From contig CP154955.1 of assembly GCA_039621445.1 (NCBI GenBank), positions 11,210,241 through 11,274,240 of the forward strand: a stretch of 64,000 nt of DNA. Direction: 5' to 3'. The position numbers and the translations under genes are program-made. This stretch comes from Euglena gracilis. Taxonomy: Eukaryota; Euglenida; Euglenophyceae; Euglenales. Below are positions 48,856 to 59,636 of the stretch, in pieces. Every line of letters starts with the position of its first letter. Positions within the stretch are counted from its first letter, which is position 1. The notes beneath the pieces were generated by a model. That model was given only the letters and a program-made list of their open reading frames with translations. It made no database searches and had not been told where the DNA came from.

Positions 48856-49908
48856 GGCTGGCCAGCCCAGACCGCCATTTAGTGCGTATCACGACGTATC
48901 TGTGATACATTAATTTTATTTTGGTGATACATATGTGATAAATTAAAATTTTCTTGGTGATACATATGTGATACATTAAAAAAAAAATTGGTGATGATTC
49001 CTCAAACCATTGACAAGAGTAAACCCCCCCCCAAATAATACCCCCGGGGTATTATTTTGTCGCCCGAAGTCCCCTGAGGGGGGGGGGTATTATTTGGGGA
49101 GGGGCATTATTTCTCAATTTTTTTCAAAAATTTCCCATAAGTCCCAAAATAGCACCCAAATCCCCCTTTGGGGTCATTTTTTTTTGTACTTTCTCATAAA
49201 ATTTAGCATTTTTGGAGGCCAGATGATCAAGAAAAATCGAAATTTTTCGTAATTTGTTGTCAGAGATTGTTATTTTTACCCAACTTTTCAGGTCAAGATC
49301 CGGGTCGTCGGCCCGAGATTTGGGGGGGGAATTAATTCGGTGGCCGAAGTCGGACCCCGTATGGGGGGGTATTATTTGGGGGGGGTTTACCTGATGATTG
49401 AAGGTAAAGCCAGGGGGCCAACCTTAGGGGGGGCCAAGTTTGCATGTTAAGAATTTTGGCGGCCATGTGCAAAAGGCCAAAAGCCAACTTTAGGTGGGCC
49501 AAGTTTGCACGTAAGGAGGAGGGGGGCCAAGCGCCGGGGGGGGGGGGTAATCACTATAACCCCGACTACAGATTGGAAAAAAATTTGCCGGGAGAATTGG
49601 CGAGTCGTAACACATTGCCGAAAGCATTATCACAAGAAAAATGTTCCATTTGTCTGCAGAGAGGCAAAGAAACAAGGATGAAAAGTGGAACAGAAAGGGG
49701 AAAAAACATTTTGATGTAAAAAAGGAAATTTTTATGAAAAAAATTGGTGATACATATGTGATACATTAAATTTTTATTGGTGATACATATTTGATACATT
49801 AAAAAATTTTTGGTGATACATATGTGATACATTAATTTTTAGGCTGTGATACATGTGATATGTAATTTTTTTTGGTGATACATGCTAAATGGAGGTCTGG
49901 GCCAGCCT
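48856..49908. mobile_element. 1.05-kb foldback element with TGATACATATG tandem arrays
   Basis: Inverted ends: ggctggccagcccagaccgc then catttag on the left (48,856-48,882), and ctaaatggaggtctgggcca then gcc on the right (49,885-49,903). Just inside each end is a tandem array of tgatacatatgtgatacatt units (48,895-49,000 and 49,735-49,882). The poly-C MITE at 49,020-49,391 is nested in it. The frame 49,444-49,719 has no recognisable domain. Confidence 0.65.
49020..49391. mobile_element. MITE-like element with poly-C inverted ends
   Basis: TA then AAC10AAATAATACCCC on the left, and GGTATTATTTGGGGGGGGTT then TA on the right: a perfect inverted end with TA on both sides. A second inverted pair (ccggggtattatttt and tattatttgggg) lies inside near 49,040-49,110. 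Interior is non-coding. Confidence 0.75.
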
Positions 49909-50299
49909 GCGGCCCTGGCCCGGCCTCCAGCCGGGCTGGACCCAACTTTATTGGAGGAGCCCAAACCGCGGTTATCACCGCGGTTAGGTGGGCAAGGTGC
50001 CTTGCAAAGTAATGGAGGCAGAGTTCAGCATTCTCTTTCAACTCACACGATCAGCTTGGTTTGAATTCCAACTGTCGACAATTGCTCTCTTAAGTTCGTA
50101 GTGGTTGCATCCTTTTCAAAAAAATACATAGGGTTAAAGCGACCCCCCACCGACCCACACATGGAAGGTTTCCAGATCCTGGTAGGCTAAACGCACTATG
50201 GCTAAACGCACGGCAAACTTTGTGAATGGTGTTTTGCCACCTCCCCCTAGGACGGAACTGTTCCTGGCTGCTCTCGCGGTATAATAATTTTTTGGCAAG
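49909..50299. other. No recognisable feature
   Basis: Holds a small palindrome accgcggttatcaccgcggt near 49,965. Nothing else stands out. Confidence 0.4.
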
Positions 50300-50662
50300 A
50301 TGCCAAAAAAGCCGAAGGTTGACCCCCTTGGCACCTTGCTGGCACAGGGCAACACAAAGAAAAAGTCCGGCTCCGTGGGAGCAGAGCTTGCTGCTGTTGC
50401 CAACTGTTTGGAGTTCGCCAAACTGTGTCAACATCGGCAAGCCTCTTATCCTGAGCTGGATGCTTTCTTTGTTGCCTGGACGGGATGGGAGCTGGAACCC
50501 AGCCTGTTGTTTGATGAGGCGAGCGAGATTGAACAATGTGTGGCTCAACTTGAGCAGCAGTCGGGAACTATGTTCGTTTCAGGGAATCGTTCGGCAACCT
50601 CTTTTCTTCTTTGCTATTCCCAAAAATCCAAATTGTGTGGAGCTGAACAAAGTTGTGTGTGA
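50300..50662 (+). CDS. Hypothetical ORF, possibly a first exon
   Basis: 120 codons with a Lys-rich start (MPKKPKVDPLGTLLAQGNTK) and an acidic, normally mixed composition (ELDAFFVAWTGWELEPSLLF, EASEIEQCVAQLEQQSG). It has none of the G/C runs around it, so it is the most gene-like stretch of the right half. I do not recognise it. The frame at 50,560-50,804 (FFFAIPKNPNCVELNKVVCD and on) looks more protein-like than the end of this frame, so a frameshift or an intron ending at tttcag (near 50,580) is possible. Confidence 0.35.
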   Translation: MPKKPKVDPLGTLLAQGNTKKKSGSVGAELAAVANCLEFAKLCQHRQASYPELDAFFVAWTGWELEPSLLFDEASEIEQCVAQLEQQSGTMFVSGNRSATSFLLCYSQKSKLCGAEQSCV

Positions 50663-50859
50663 CTGTGTGACGCCTGCGGTTTGGCATATCATTTTCATTG
50701 CCAAGATTTGCGGCGGCCACCAAAGTATGGCTCTTTTTTGTGTAAAGCGTGTCGTGTTCCGTGATGTCCGCCATTCCGTGTCGTTGTGCTCCAAGGCAAC
50801 CTAGCAGCCTCGCAACCGCCCGCCGATTTTTCATGACAGCGTTTTTTGCTTTTTACTGA

Positions 50860-51030
50860 GGGTTGCCACAGATGCCCTCATTGAAAACGTGCCTGAACAC
50901 AGATGCCTTAATCAAAAACGTGTCATTGCCACAGATGCCCTGTCATTGCCACAGATGCCCTCATTGAAAACGTGTTCATGACCACGAATTTCAGGGCAGG
51001 CATTTGGCGGGCTGAACACGTTTTTAAAAT
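50860..51030. repeat. Tandem cacagatgccctcattgaaaacgtg repeat
   Basis: Four degenerate units of cacagatgccctcattgaaa with aacgtgt. A related aacgtgttcagatcac array lies at 11,605-11,735. Confidence 0.7.
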
Positions 51031-51202
51031 AGGTTACATGTGACGTTGTATGTGAGGTCACCCTGGTCACACATCACCCATCAAAACTGCCCCTCAGAGT
51101 GGCACGGCATTTTTTGTCAAATTTGCTTTACCCCCCCCTCAAAGTGGCCACTTTCGTTTGGTGCCAAAGCCCAAAAAAATTTTGGGGCCCCATGGGTCGG
51201 AC

Positions 51203-51400
51203 TTAGGACTGTTTTGTTCACGGTGCGCGTGGCATTACATGCGCGCATGGCACTGGGTCGGTTACCCCCCGGAAGGGATTTTGTTATTGGAGGGCGGGGG
51301 GGGGTGCGGGGGGGTGGGGGGGGGGGGGGGGGGGCGGCCGCCCCCCCCCCCTGCCCCCCCCGCACCACCCCCCCCCCCGCTAGACGACCAAAGGCGCCTT
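51203..51400 (+). repeat. gctagacgacc-type repeat with a very long G-then-C tract
   Basis: A plus copy of the 150-bp unit (51,203-51,290) is followed by about 50 nt almost all G (51,293-51,340) and then about 45 nt almost all C (51,341-51,383), which could form a G:C foldback or G-quadruplexes. Confidence 0.8.
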
Positions 51401-51539
51401 AGGACTGCGCGTGGCATTACATCCGCGCCTGGCCCTGGTAGCATCGTTTTGCAGTACAACTTGGGGGTTTTGCAATAAAATCCTATTGGGGGGGGGGGGC
51501 TTAAAAATTTTCTGAAGGGGGGGGGTGGTCGAAATATTG

Positions 51540-51610
51540 GTGGTAGCGACCGGTCGCTAGCGACCACCAATGGTCGGTCGACCATGACCAACGGTCGCTA
51601 GCGACCACCA
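51540..51610. repeat. GGTCGCTAGCGACC palindrome cluster 3
   Basis: gaccggtcgctagcgaccac and acggtcgctagcgaccacca, between a G-run stretch and gttccacggccaatttcccg. Confidence 0.85.
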
Positions 51611-51654
51611 GAAGTTCCACGGCCAATTTCCCGCAATGAGCCGCTGCCGCCCCC

Positions 51655-51975
51655 CCCCCCCCCCGCACCCCCCCCCGCCCTCCAATAACAAAATCCCTTC
51701 CGGGGGGTAACCGACCCAGGGCCAGGCGCGCATGTAATGCCACGCGCACCGTAAACAAAACAGTCCTAAGGCGCCTTCGGCGCCCTTGGTCGTCTAGCGG
51801 GGGGGGGGGGGGGGCTGCCGCCCCCCCCCCCCCCCCCGCACCCCCCCGCCCTCCAATAACAAAATCCCCTCCGGGGGGTAACCGACCCAGGGCCAGGCGC
51901 GCATGTAATGCCACGCGCACCGTAAACAAAACGGTCCTAAGGCGCCTTCGGCGCCCTTCGTCGTCTACCGGGGGG
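51655..51975 (-). repeat. 150-bp gctagacgacc repeat, two minus-strand copies
   Basis: Two tandem inverse copies of the unit at 47,732, each bounded by C and G runs. Together with 47,732-47,955 and 51,203 they make a dispersed inverted family. Confidence 0.8.
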
Positions 51976-52091
51976 GGGGGGTGGCGAGCACCCCCCCGGC
52001 ACCCCCCCCCCCGACCCCCCCGCCCCAAATAACAAAAACCCCCACCGCCCCCCTTGTGTGTGCAAAGCAAGGAATGCCGAATCGTGCTCCT

Positions 52092-52405
52092 TAACTCCTG
52101 GACAAAGACAACTTTCACAGAACTGGCGCAAAAAGAAGATATTACCCAAAATTTTTTGCAGATGGACCCCCGAATGGGGGTTTCTGAAGGCATTTGGGTG
52201 GGTTTCGAGTCATTTTCCTTCATATTTGAATGAATTTTTTTGGAGGGGGGGGGGCTTGAAAACTTTTTTAGAGGGGGGGGGTGGACTTAAAATTGGTGGT
52301 CGCTAGCGACCAGCCTTATCACTAATGGTCGCCAGCGACTAGTCGCTAGAAAATGGTCGCTAGCGACCACCAAAAAGTCCATCACCAATTTCTCGCTCGG
52401 GGCCG
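52092..52405 (+). repeat. 320-bp repeat with palindrome cluster 4, copy 2
   Basis: Direct repeat of 48,058-48,380 with cluster 52,298-52,375. Confidence 0.85.
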
Positions 52406-53080
52406 GGGGAAACACCTCGTCAAGCGAAGCCGATGCGACACGGAACGGTGTTTTTCGGGTCGGCGTCCGGTGAAGGCATGCTATGCGCAGGTGCACATTC
52501 ACCCCCCTCTCCGTCCCAGCCTTTTCCTGAAGTTTTGGACGGTTATTACCCTCACCCCCCCCCTTTGACTGACCTGAACGGGTGCCTGAATGGAAATCGA
52601 TTAATTGAATAATTTCAGCCTGAATTTCATTCAAGTCAGTGGCAATTCAAGACAGGCGTCAGGCCCAGAAAATAGATTTTAAGGACGTAGTTTCTTATTT
52701 GGGCATTGTGCATTTATTAGGGCAAAGCACAAAATATTTGATTTTCCACCACTCTTTTTTCAGTTATCCCCCTTCTTGTGATGTCAGATGTCAAGCAATG
52801 AGTCAAATGACTACTGAGAATTCTGTGTGTTTCCGACCCGAGATGTGACAGTGATTTCTCCGGGGTGCACATTTTCTAGGGAGGCGGTTTCGGACCCTTG
52901 GGGAGTGCGCACTCATTAGGGCACTGCGCACAATTAGGGTTGTGCTGGATGAGGGGCATCTTGACATAAAACAGGAGAAATAGATCGACCCCCCCCCCCA
53001 ACAATCAGAATTCAATGGGGAGTAGAGCAGGTTGAAATTCATTTTTTTCTGTCGTTTCCTTCATCCTCAGGTTTTTTTTT
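52406..53080. other. No recognisable gene
   Basis: Without repeats visible inside the window and without an ORF of note. Words such as gcattgtgcatttattaggg and gcactcattagggcactgcg suggest an old tandem. Confidence 0.4.
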
Positions 53081-53081
53081 C

Positions 53082-53301
53082 AATGGGCAAGGCCGTCAGC
53101 AAGGTGTTCCGTTGCATTGGGACAGTTTTGCGAGGCCAGGGATGTTTCACCAAGCAAATGATATTTCAGGTGTTCATTGCTGAAACATGGGCACATACCC
53201 TCACCCCCCAAACATGGGGGGGGGTGAGGGTATTTGGATTGTTTTTGTACATCGCCAATGCCCCCCAGCAGGGTTTTTCTTCAGCCAGAGGGGGACCCTG
53301 A
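53082..53301 (+). CDS. Small ORF with a possible N-myristoylation start
   Basis: From an internal ATG at 53,082 it reads MGKAVSKVFRCIGTVLRGQG, a Gly-2/Ser-6 pattern like N-myristoylated proteins, then CFTKQMIFQVF. The rest passes into G/C-run repeat sequence, so at most the first 35 codons are real, perhaps one exon. Function unknown. Confidence 0.2.
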
Positions 53302-53520
53302 GCCAGCACATTCCACCCAGGCTGTGGACCCCCCGGCTCAAGACTGGCCAAAAAATGGCAGTTTGGGTGGTTTTTGGGTTTTCACCTCCTATTTTTTTGG
53401 CTGAAAAAAAAGCCAACCCAGCTGGATTTGGGCTTTTGGGGGCATTTTTGGGGTACCTGCTGGGGCCAGCTAACCCCCCCCCCCCAGGGCATGGGTTTGA
53501 TATAAGGAGGGCAGGGTTTA
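53302..53520. repeat. Copy of the ctgaaaaa-ccaacccagctg segment of the 2.1-kb repeat
   Basis: tgggtggtttttgggttttc, tttttttggctgaaaaa and agccaacccagctggatttg correspond to 1,775-1,860 and its inverse at 57,290-57,370, with divergence. Confidence 0.6.
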
Positions 53521-53840
53521 GGTGGGGGGGTGTCCCCCCCCCTCCTGGCCCGCAGGGGGGGTCCGGACCCCACCTGCCAGAGGAGTCCGGACCGACCCTG
53601 GGGAGGTACCCGGAACCCCCCCCAAAAGGGTCAATTTTTTTGCATTTTTGACAAATTTCTGCCCAAAAAAGTGCCCAAAGTTGCACTTTTGGTCGTTTTG
53701 GGGGGTCAAAAATTTTCGGTCACCCAGAACCAGGCACCTATGCCGACCGCAGCCGACCGCAGCCGACCGCGGCCGACCGCGGGTTTCAGGACTGTCATAG
53801 GTGGGGTGCCGACCGCAGCCGACCGCAGCAACTTTTTTCT
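53521..53840 (+). repeat. G/C-run repeat ending in a gccgaccgca minisatellite
   Basis: Starts ggtgggggggtgtccccccc then ctggcccgcagggg and ends in a tandem of gccgaccgca/gccgaccgcg units (53,740-53,785 and 53,810-53,829). The same start and minisatellite recur at 63,534-63,990, and related units at 54,795-54,830. Confidence 0.75.
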
Positions 53841-53889
53841 AATTGATGTCAATTTTTCAGTGAGAATGAGGAATTAGGCTCATTTTTAT

Positions 53890-54730
53890 CCCAGATGTTG
53901 AGATTTTTCTGGCTCATCTGGCTCATGTTGTCACCTTTGGCCACTATTGGCCACTTTTGGCCATTTTTGGTCGCTTTCGTCCCCTTTTGGCCCATTTGTC
54001 GCCATAATTCACCCATTTTGACCTATTTTGACAATTTTTGGCCACTTTTTTTACCCATTTCTTGTAATTTTAGGCCATTTTGTCCTGCTCTTGGGCCATT
54101 TTGGGGCCATTTTCGACCTTTTCTTTTGTTATTTTTGCCCATTTTTTGGTCTCTTTTTGGTCCAATTTGACCATTTTGAGCATTTTGCGCCGGTTTGTTG
54201 CCAAAAGTGATCAAAAGCTGCTAAAGTGACCCAAATTGGTCAAAAGCAGGGTCATTTTGGGCCATTTTTTGGCTTTTTTTGAACCACTTTGGGCATTTTT
54301 TTTTCCGTTATTTTTGCCTGCTTGTGGAACTTTTGGCCATTTTAATCATTTTTTGCCATTTTTAGGCCATTTTTAGGTCACGTTTGGCTGCTCTTGATGT
54401 CAAAAGCAACAAAAAGACGTTTAAAGTGGCCTGAAAGGGGCCAGAAGTGGGTGAAAATGGCCAAAAGCAGAGAAAAGTGGCCAAAAGTGGGCAAAAGAGG
54501 CCAAAAGTGGTCAAAAGAGGTCAAAGCAAAGCAAAAGCTGGCCAAAAGCAGCCAAAGCACAGCAAAAAGTGGGCAAAAGCAACAAAAGTGACCAAAAGAA
54601 AGCAAAAGGCAGGAAATAATGGGCAAAGGCAGCAGAAATCGACCAAAAGTCGGCAACAGTGGCCAAAAGCAGTCCAAAAGCATCAAAAACTGGCCAAAAG
54701 CAGCGAACAGTGGCCAAAAGTTGGCAACAG
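53890..54730. repeat. Long foldback of ttttggcc and ggccaaaa units
   Basis: The left half (53,930-54,385) is made of degenerate ggccacttttggccattttt units. The right half (54,415-54,725) is made of the inverse ggccaaaagtgggcaaaaga. The two halves face each other around 54,390. Confidence 0.75.
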
Positions 54731-54879
54731 TGGATTGTGTGATTGTGATATATGCTCATTTTTTGTTGGCCTGCCCCCCCACCTACAGCCAACTACTTTG
54801 CCGACCGCAGCCGACCGCGGCCGACCGCGGGCTAAAATTTGGAATCTGTCATAGGTGCTTGCCCAGAACGCGCCACTGT

Positions 54880-55000
54880 TTAGGTGGGGGGTGTCCCCCC
54901 CCCCCCACCCCCCCCTCCTGGCCCGCAGGGGGGGGGGTCCGGACCACCCCCCACCTGTCCTTATATCAAACCCTGCCCCAGGCCCCCCACCCCTCAGGGG
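54880..55000 (+). repeat. G/C-run repeat (ggtgggggtgtccccc family)
   Basis: Matches the starts at 53,521 and 63,534: tgtccccccc, ctggcccgcagggg, tccggaccac. Confidence 0.7.
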
Positions 55001-55009
55001 GGATCCAGC

Positions 55010-55340
55010 CAGAATATTTAGGACCCCTCCCCGGGGGTCCTTAAAAAAAAAACCCAGGACCTCCCCACACTTCCCTGTTCCCCAAAAACCCCCCAGTCAG
55101 GGATGGTCATGGTCTGGACCCCAGTTTGAAGGGGGGGGGGGCTGTGTAATTTTTTTGTTGAGGGTGAATTCCTCAGATTCAGTTTGCCCGTGCCGGTCGA
55201 ATCATATGTCCAGAATTTCGGCAGGCTATGCAGAAAATATGTCAAAAAGCCTAAAAATGGGGGGGGGGCAACATCAGGGAAAATTTTGCATGCAAGGAGG
55301 AGGGGGGCCAAGATCCTGGCTGGCCTGGGGGGGGGAGGTT
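55010..55340 (+). repeat. 330-bp G/C-run repeat, plus-strand copy
   Basis: Inverse of 41,395-41,735. Confidence 0.8.
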
Positions 55341-55344
55341 TCGG

Positions 55345-55752
55345 GGAGTGACTTTTTTGAAAATGTGTTTTGGGGTGAAATTCATCAACACAGGGTGGCA
55401 TCCAGGCAATTGCTTAAGCACTGACCACCCCCCCCCCCCCCCCGGGGGGTGGGTGACTGGTTTTTTCAGAGTAACTGACTGGTTTTTGGCCCGGAGTGGC
55501 CTGGGGTTGGCCAGGAGTGGGCAAAAGTGGCTTGAGTGACCCCGGCGCCGAAAGCGCCGGAAAAATTTTTTGGGCCTAAAATAGCCTAAAGTGACTGGAA
55601 AGTGGCCGTTTTTCTGAGTGGCCGCCCCCCCCCGAGGGGGGGGGGGTAGTGACTGGCTGGTTTTTTGAAAATGAGTGACTGATTGGTTTTTAAAAAAGTG
55701 GAGAGACCCCCCCCGGGGGTCGGTAAGCTGGCATCCTGGGGGTCAAAAATAA

Positions 55753-55802
<50 letters not shown>

Positions 55803-56020
55803 GTACATATCTTTACATTTATATGTAATCAACACAAATACTAAAAATTATTCTGTTATTTGTTTTATTTATTTTTTTATTCCAAAAGAGATTTTGCAAA
55901 TAAAAAATACACAGATAGATGGATGTTAAATACAAAAAATCAAAATTTCAATATAGAAGGTCAAGAAATTCAAAAGTGGGGGGAAATTTTGTGCTCTGGA
56001 TCAAGCAATTGCTTAAGCAC
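55345..56020 (+). repeat. Interspersed repeat, copy 2 of 2 (with inserted G/C-run sequence)
   Basis: Same landmarks as 16,560-17,200. A block of gtgactggttttt G/C-run sequence (55,425-55,730) interrupts it between caattgcttaagcac and tggcatcctggggg. Confidence 0.75.
55753..55803. repeat. (ac)n(at)n microsatellite
   Basis: Perfect ac then at dinucleotide run. Confidence 0.95.
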
Positions 56021-56309
56021 TGACCGACCCCCCCCCCCCGGGGGTGGGTGACTGGTTTTTTCAGAGTGATTGACTGGCCCGGACCCCCTCCCCCCCCCAG
56101 GGGGGGGTCTGCCAGGAGTGAGCAAAAGTGGCTTGAGTGACCCCGGCGCCGGAAAAAAAATTTTTGGGGCCTAAAATGGCCTAAATTGACTGGAAAGTGG
56201 CCGTTTTTCTGAGTGGCCGACCCCCCGGGGGGGGGGGTAGTGACTGGCTGGTTTTTTGAAAATGAGTGACTGACTGGTTTTTAAAAAAGTGGAGTGACCC
56301 CCCCTCCCC

Positions 56310-58411
56310 CCCCCCTGGGGGTCGGTAAGCAATTGTATGCTCTGGATCGATCTAGGCCCCCCTGGAGAGGGCTTCCAAAAATAGTGAATAAAAATTGTTT
56401 TTGGAAGTGGGGGGTCAACTTCAAGGGGGCTATGTTCACCCCAACGGCCAAGGGGGCCAACGAGCCGCCCAGCCAAACTGCCTCCAAATGGTGGGTTGAT
56501 GTCGGCCCCAACGGTCTGGGAGGACAAATTTTGGGGGGGGGGCATGAGGGCAACAACCGGGGACGGGGATAGATGTTGAAGGGATTGCCTGTCGGCATTG
56601 ATGTGCGTGGTAGGGGGCCCCCAGATGGCGTCTGGACCCCCTCCCCCTGCTTGGCAGGCTCCAAAAAAGCGAAAAATTCTTTTCCGGCGCTGTGCACTGT
56701 AAATGAACAAAAAACGCCGTTTTCCCTCAGTTTTCCACAGGGCACATTTTTTGATGTTTTTCTGTTTTCCACATAAAAATGTTCAAGAAATTCTTATACA
56801 AAATTGACCGACACTGGCAGATTCAGCAGGGGTGCCAGGCAGCTCGCTTCGCGCACATGGCCCGGCGCCCCTGCTGAATCTGTGGGTGTCGGTCAGTTTT
56901 TGTATAAAACCAACAAACACCCAAACCTATTGGGGGTTGCAGGTCAGGGGGTGGGTATGACCTCCCCCCCAGTCAGGGGTTGTAGGAACCTGGTCGGCTA
57001 AAAAAAATCCAAGTTGCATGTAAATTCTTTTGGGAGCTCCCCGGGACTGAGCACTCTTCTGCTGAAGAGGACTTAGAAAAATTTCAGGTCCGCCAGAAAT
57101 GCAACACCAAAAGAAAGTGTCGTACAACCTTGCAAAATGGCATGGTTGGTTTACCAAGTTGCATCCAGCCGGGGTGGTGGAGATCCCGCGGGCTGGCTGG
57201 AGAAATGTGCTGGCTGGACCCCCCCCTGAGGGGTGGGGGGGGGGTCCGCTGGCAGCTGCACCTGGCGTGAACCCCAAAAAAACAAGCAAAAACACCAAAT
57301 CCAGCTGGGTTGGAATTTTTCAGCCATAAAAAGTTGGGAAAAAAATCTCAAAAACCACCCAGCAAAGCCATTTTGGGCTATCTTTGACCCCCCCCCTTTT
57401 TCCGCCGCCGGGCTGGCCCGTTATTTCAGCGGAACCTGGGGGGTGGAGGTTCTGGCCGGCTGGACCCCCACCCGGGGTAGGGTCCCCTCCGGCTTAAGAA
57501 AACCCCTGCCCCTCAAAAATTCGGCCATCTGAGGGTGGGTGGGTGGAGGTAGATCCAGGGCCGGACTGAGAATTATTCCTGCAGCATTTTTTTTTGCGGG
57601 CCCCCCCATTCATCAGCAGCCGCAAAACTCCCTGAATGTAAAGTGCTGACCCCTCTGAAGATCTTTGTAGATGGCCTCTGTGCTTTCCATTCCTTCATTT
57701 TTTTGCTGTCCATTGGAGACAACATAGCCAGTGTGTTTTCGCACTGCTCATGCTCAGACCAGTTTTTGTTTCATTTCTTTTTTTAATATTGCATTACAAT
57801 TTCCTCCCCCCTCTTTGTCACACCAATTTTCTGGAATTTTACCTGAGGTCTTGCATTGAATTACAGTGGCGTTGGCACATTGTGTCGTTGATCCCCCCCC
57901 GTGTCCACGATATATAGAATATTGGCGTGTCTTGGACAAGGAAGGGAGGTATTCTTGTTTTCGTTTTTAAAAAAATATTTATATCCCGCTTTCCACTTTC
58001 CTCACACTGGGGTGGAATATGTGGAGCGCATATTTTGCGCATATTTCACATATGAATGTGGCATATATATTTTGGACAATTATTTTGCATGTTTTGTGCA
58101 TATTTAGCACGTGTTTTACCGTATTTTGCATCTTTTCATATTTACCTATTCCTGCATATTTAGACCAGATGTTTTTAGGGTCAATTTGGACCATTGCATA
58201 CTGTTTTGGGGCTGTTCTTCCCCCCCCCCCATTTTTCGCAGTTTGGGTCAATTTGGATTTTAATATGCCACAGACCTCTTGTACGTGTGTATCAGCAAAA
58301 AAACATCTGACCAGATTTTGGGGGAAATATTTTTCTTATGAATTAATGTGTATCAGCAAAAAAAAATAATCCACAAATCAGTCTCCGCCACCCACCCCGG
58401 AGGAACCACAG
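56310..58411 (-). repeat. 2.1-kb interspersed repeat, minus-strand copy
   Basis: Inverse partner of 745-2,850, with the hairpin at 56,794-56,907 and the AT-rich block at 58,020-58,260. The interrupted frame 56,171-56,710 is open in both copies over FFGACQAGGGGPDAIWG and GGSLAGRLVGPLGRWGEHSP, but composition is driven by G/C runs. Confidence 0.85.
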
Positions 58412-59223
58412 TGGCTGAAAACTGGTCGGAAATAGCCCAAACGGCCCGAAATAAAGTTTTCTGATAAATCATTCTCCTGGTGTCTTCCACAATATTCCCA
58501 AAGACATATTTCAAAAAATGATAAACATGAAATTCGATTGTTGTTTACCACACACGGCCATGGCAGTGATATATGATATATATGCCATGAATATATGATG
58601 TATGATATTTTGTCGGCAAAATGAAAATGAAAACCCCAATGGCAGTCAAAGAGCCATCTAGGCATCGAGCCAATGTCGGTCCAGGTTGAAAATCAAACAC
58701 ATTTTTTTGATCTTTGAGTGGATAGGCAATGTTCCAGTGATGACAGAGATCAGAGATTGTGTTTGCAGAGATTTTGCGACTGCTTTTTTTGCTCAAAATG
58801 CGAAGATTTTTCCAGGATCAATTTTCCAAGGCTTTTTTTAAGGTTTTTTTTAAGGCGCTTTAAAAAATAATGGCTGAGTGAAACCCAAAAAAAAAAGAAA
58901 CGGTTGCCTGCAACGGTGGGGGGCCATGATTTGTCAAACAAATTAAAGTCAAAACCGAGGCCATTTGCCAGTAGCCGCTGTGAAACGGCAATTGGATATT
59001 GTTTATTGAAGAAGAAATCACAAAAATGGCATTTTGGGTTATTTTTCTAACAAAAAAAAATACCCTGTGGGAGTGCCAGTCGTATGGGCAGGTGGGGCGA
59101 ATATCCAATTGATGAATTTCGCCTTTGGGGGACCTAAATGACACCTGCCTGGATTTGCCCGGTCTTCTAATTTGTAAGAAAACAAATTGGCAGAAATTGG
59201 TGTTGGTTGCTCATTTCCTGGTA
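58412..59223. other. No recognisable gene
   Basis: AT-rich with an atatatgatatatatgccat stretch near 58,570. No domain-bearing frame. Confidence 0.4.
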
Positions 59224-59636
59224 CCCCCCCCCCCCTAGTCGTACGACCACCCCTCATTTATGACCACCCCCCGGTCACAGGTTGCAGGTCATGGGGGTGT
59301 TACGACCACCCCCCCCCCGGTCACAGGTTGCAGGTTGCAAAAAATTTAACCCCCCAAAATAAGTCCCCCCCCTGGCCGGTCCGAGCAAAAATCCATGAAA
59401 TGGACCCCCCCAAAATAAGGTCCCCCCTGCCGGCGCGAAGCGCCGGATTTTTGAAAAATGGGACATTTTGGGGGGGTAAATCTGCCATTTTGGGACAGTT
59501 TTCACACACTTCTACGACCGCCCCCTCATCTATGACCACCCCCCGGTCACAGGTTGCAGGTTATGGGGGTGTTATGACCACCCCCCCCCCCCCGGTCACC
59601 AGGTTGCAGGAACCTGGTCATACGACTAGGGGGGGG
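59224..59636. mobile_element. MITE-like foldback element (ctagtcgtacgacca ends)
   Basis: Left end C-run then CTAGTCGTACGACCA; right end TGGTCATACGACTAG then a G run. Inside, the unit ccggtcacaggttgcaggt occurs four times as a near-direct repeat (59,272, 59,317, 59,542, 59,594). Confidence 0.65.

Noticed and set aside
53740-53829. CRISPR-like array
   Set aside because: Units are contiguous with no unique spacers, and the DNA is eukaryotic; it is a minisatellite.
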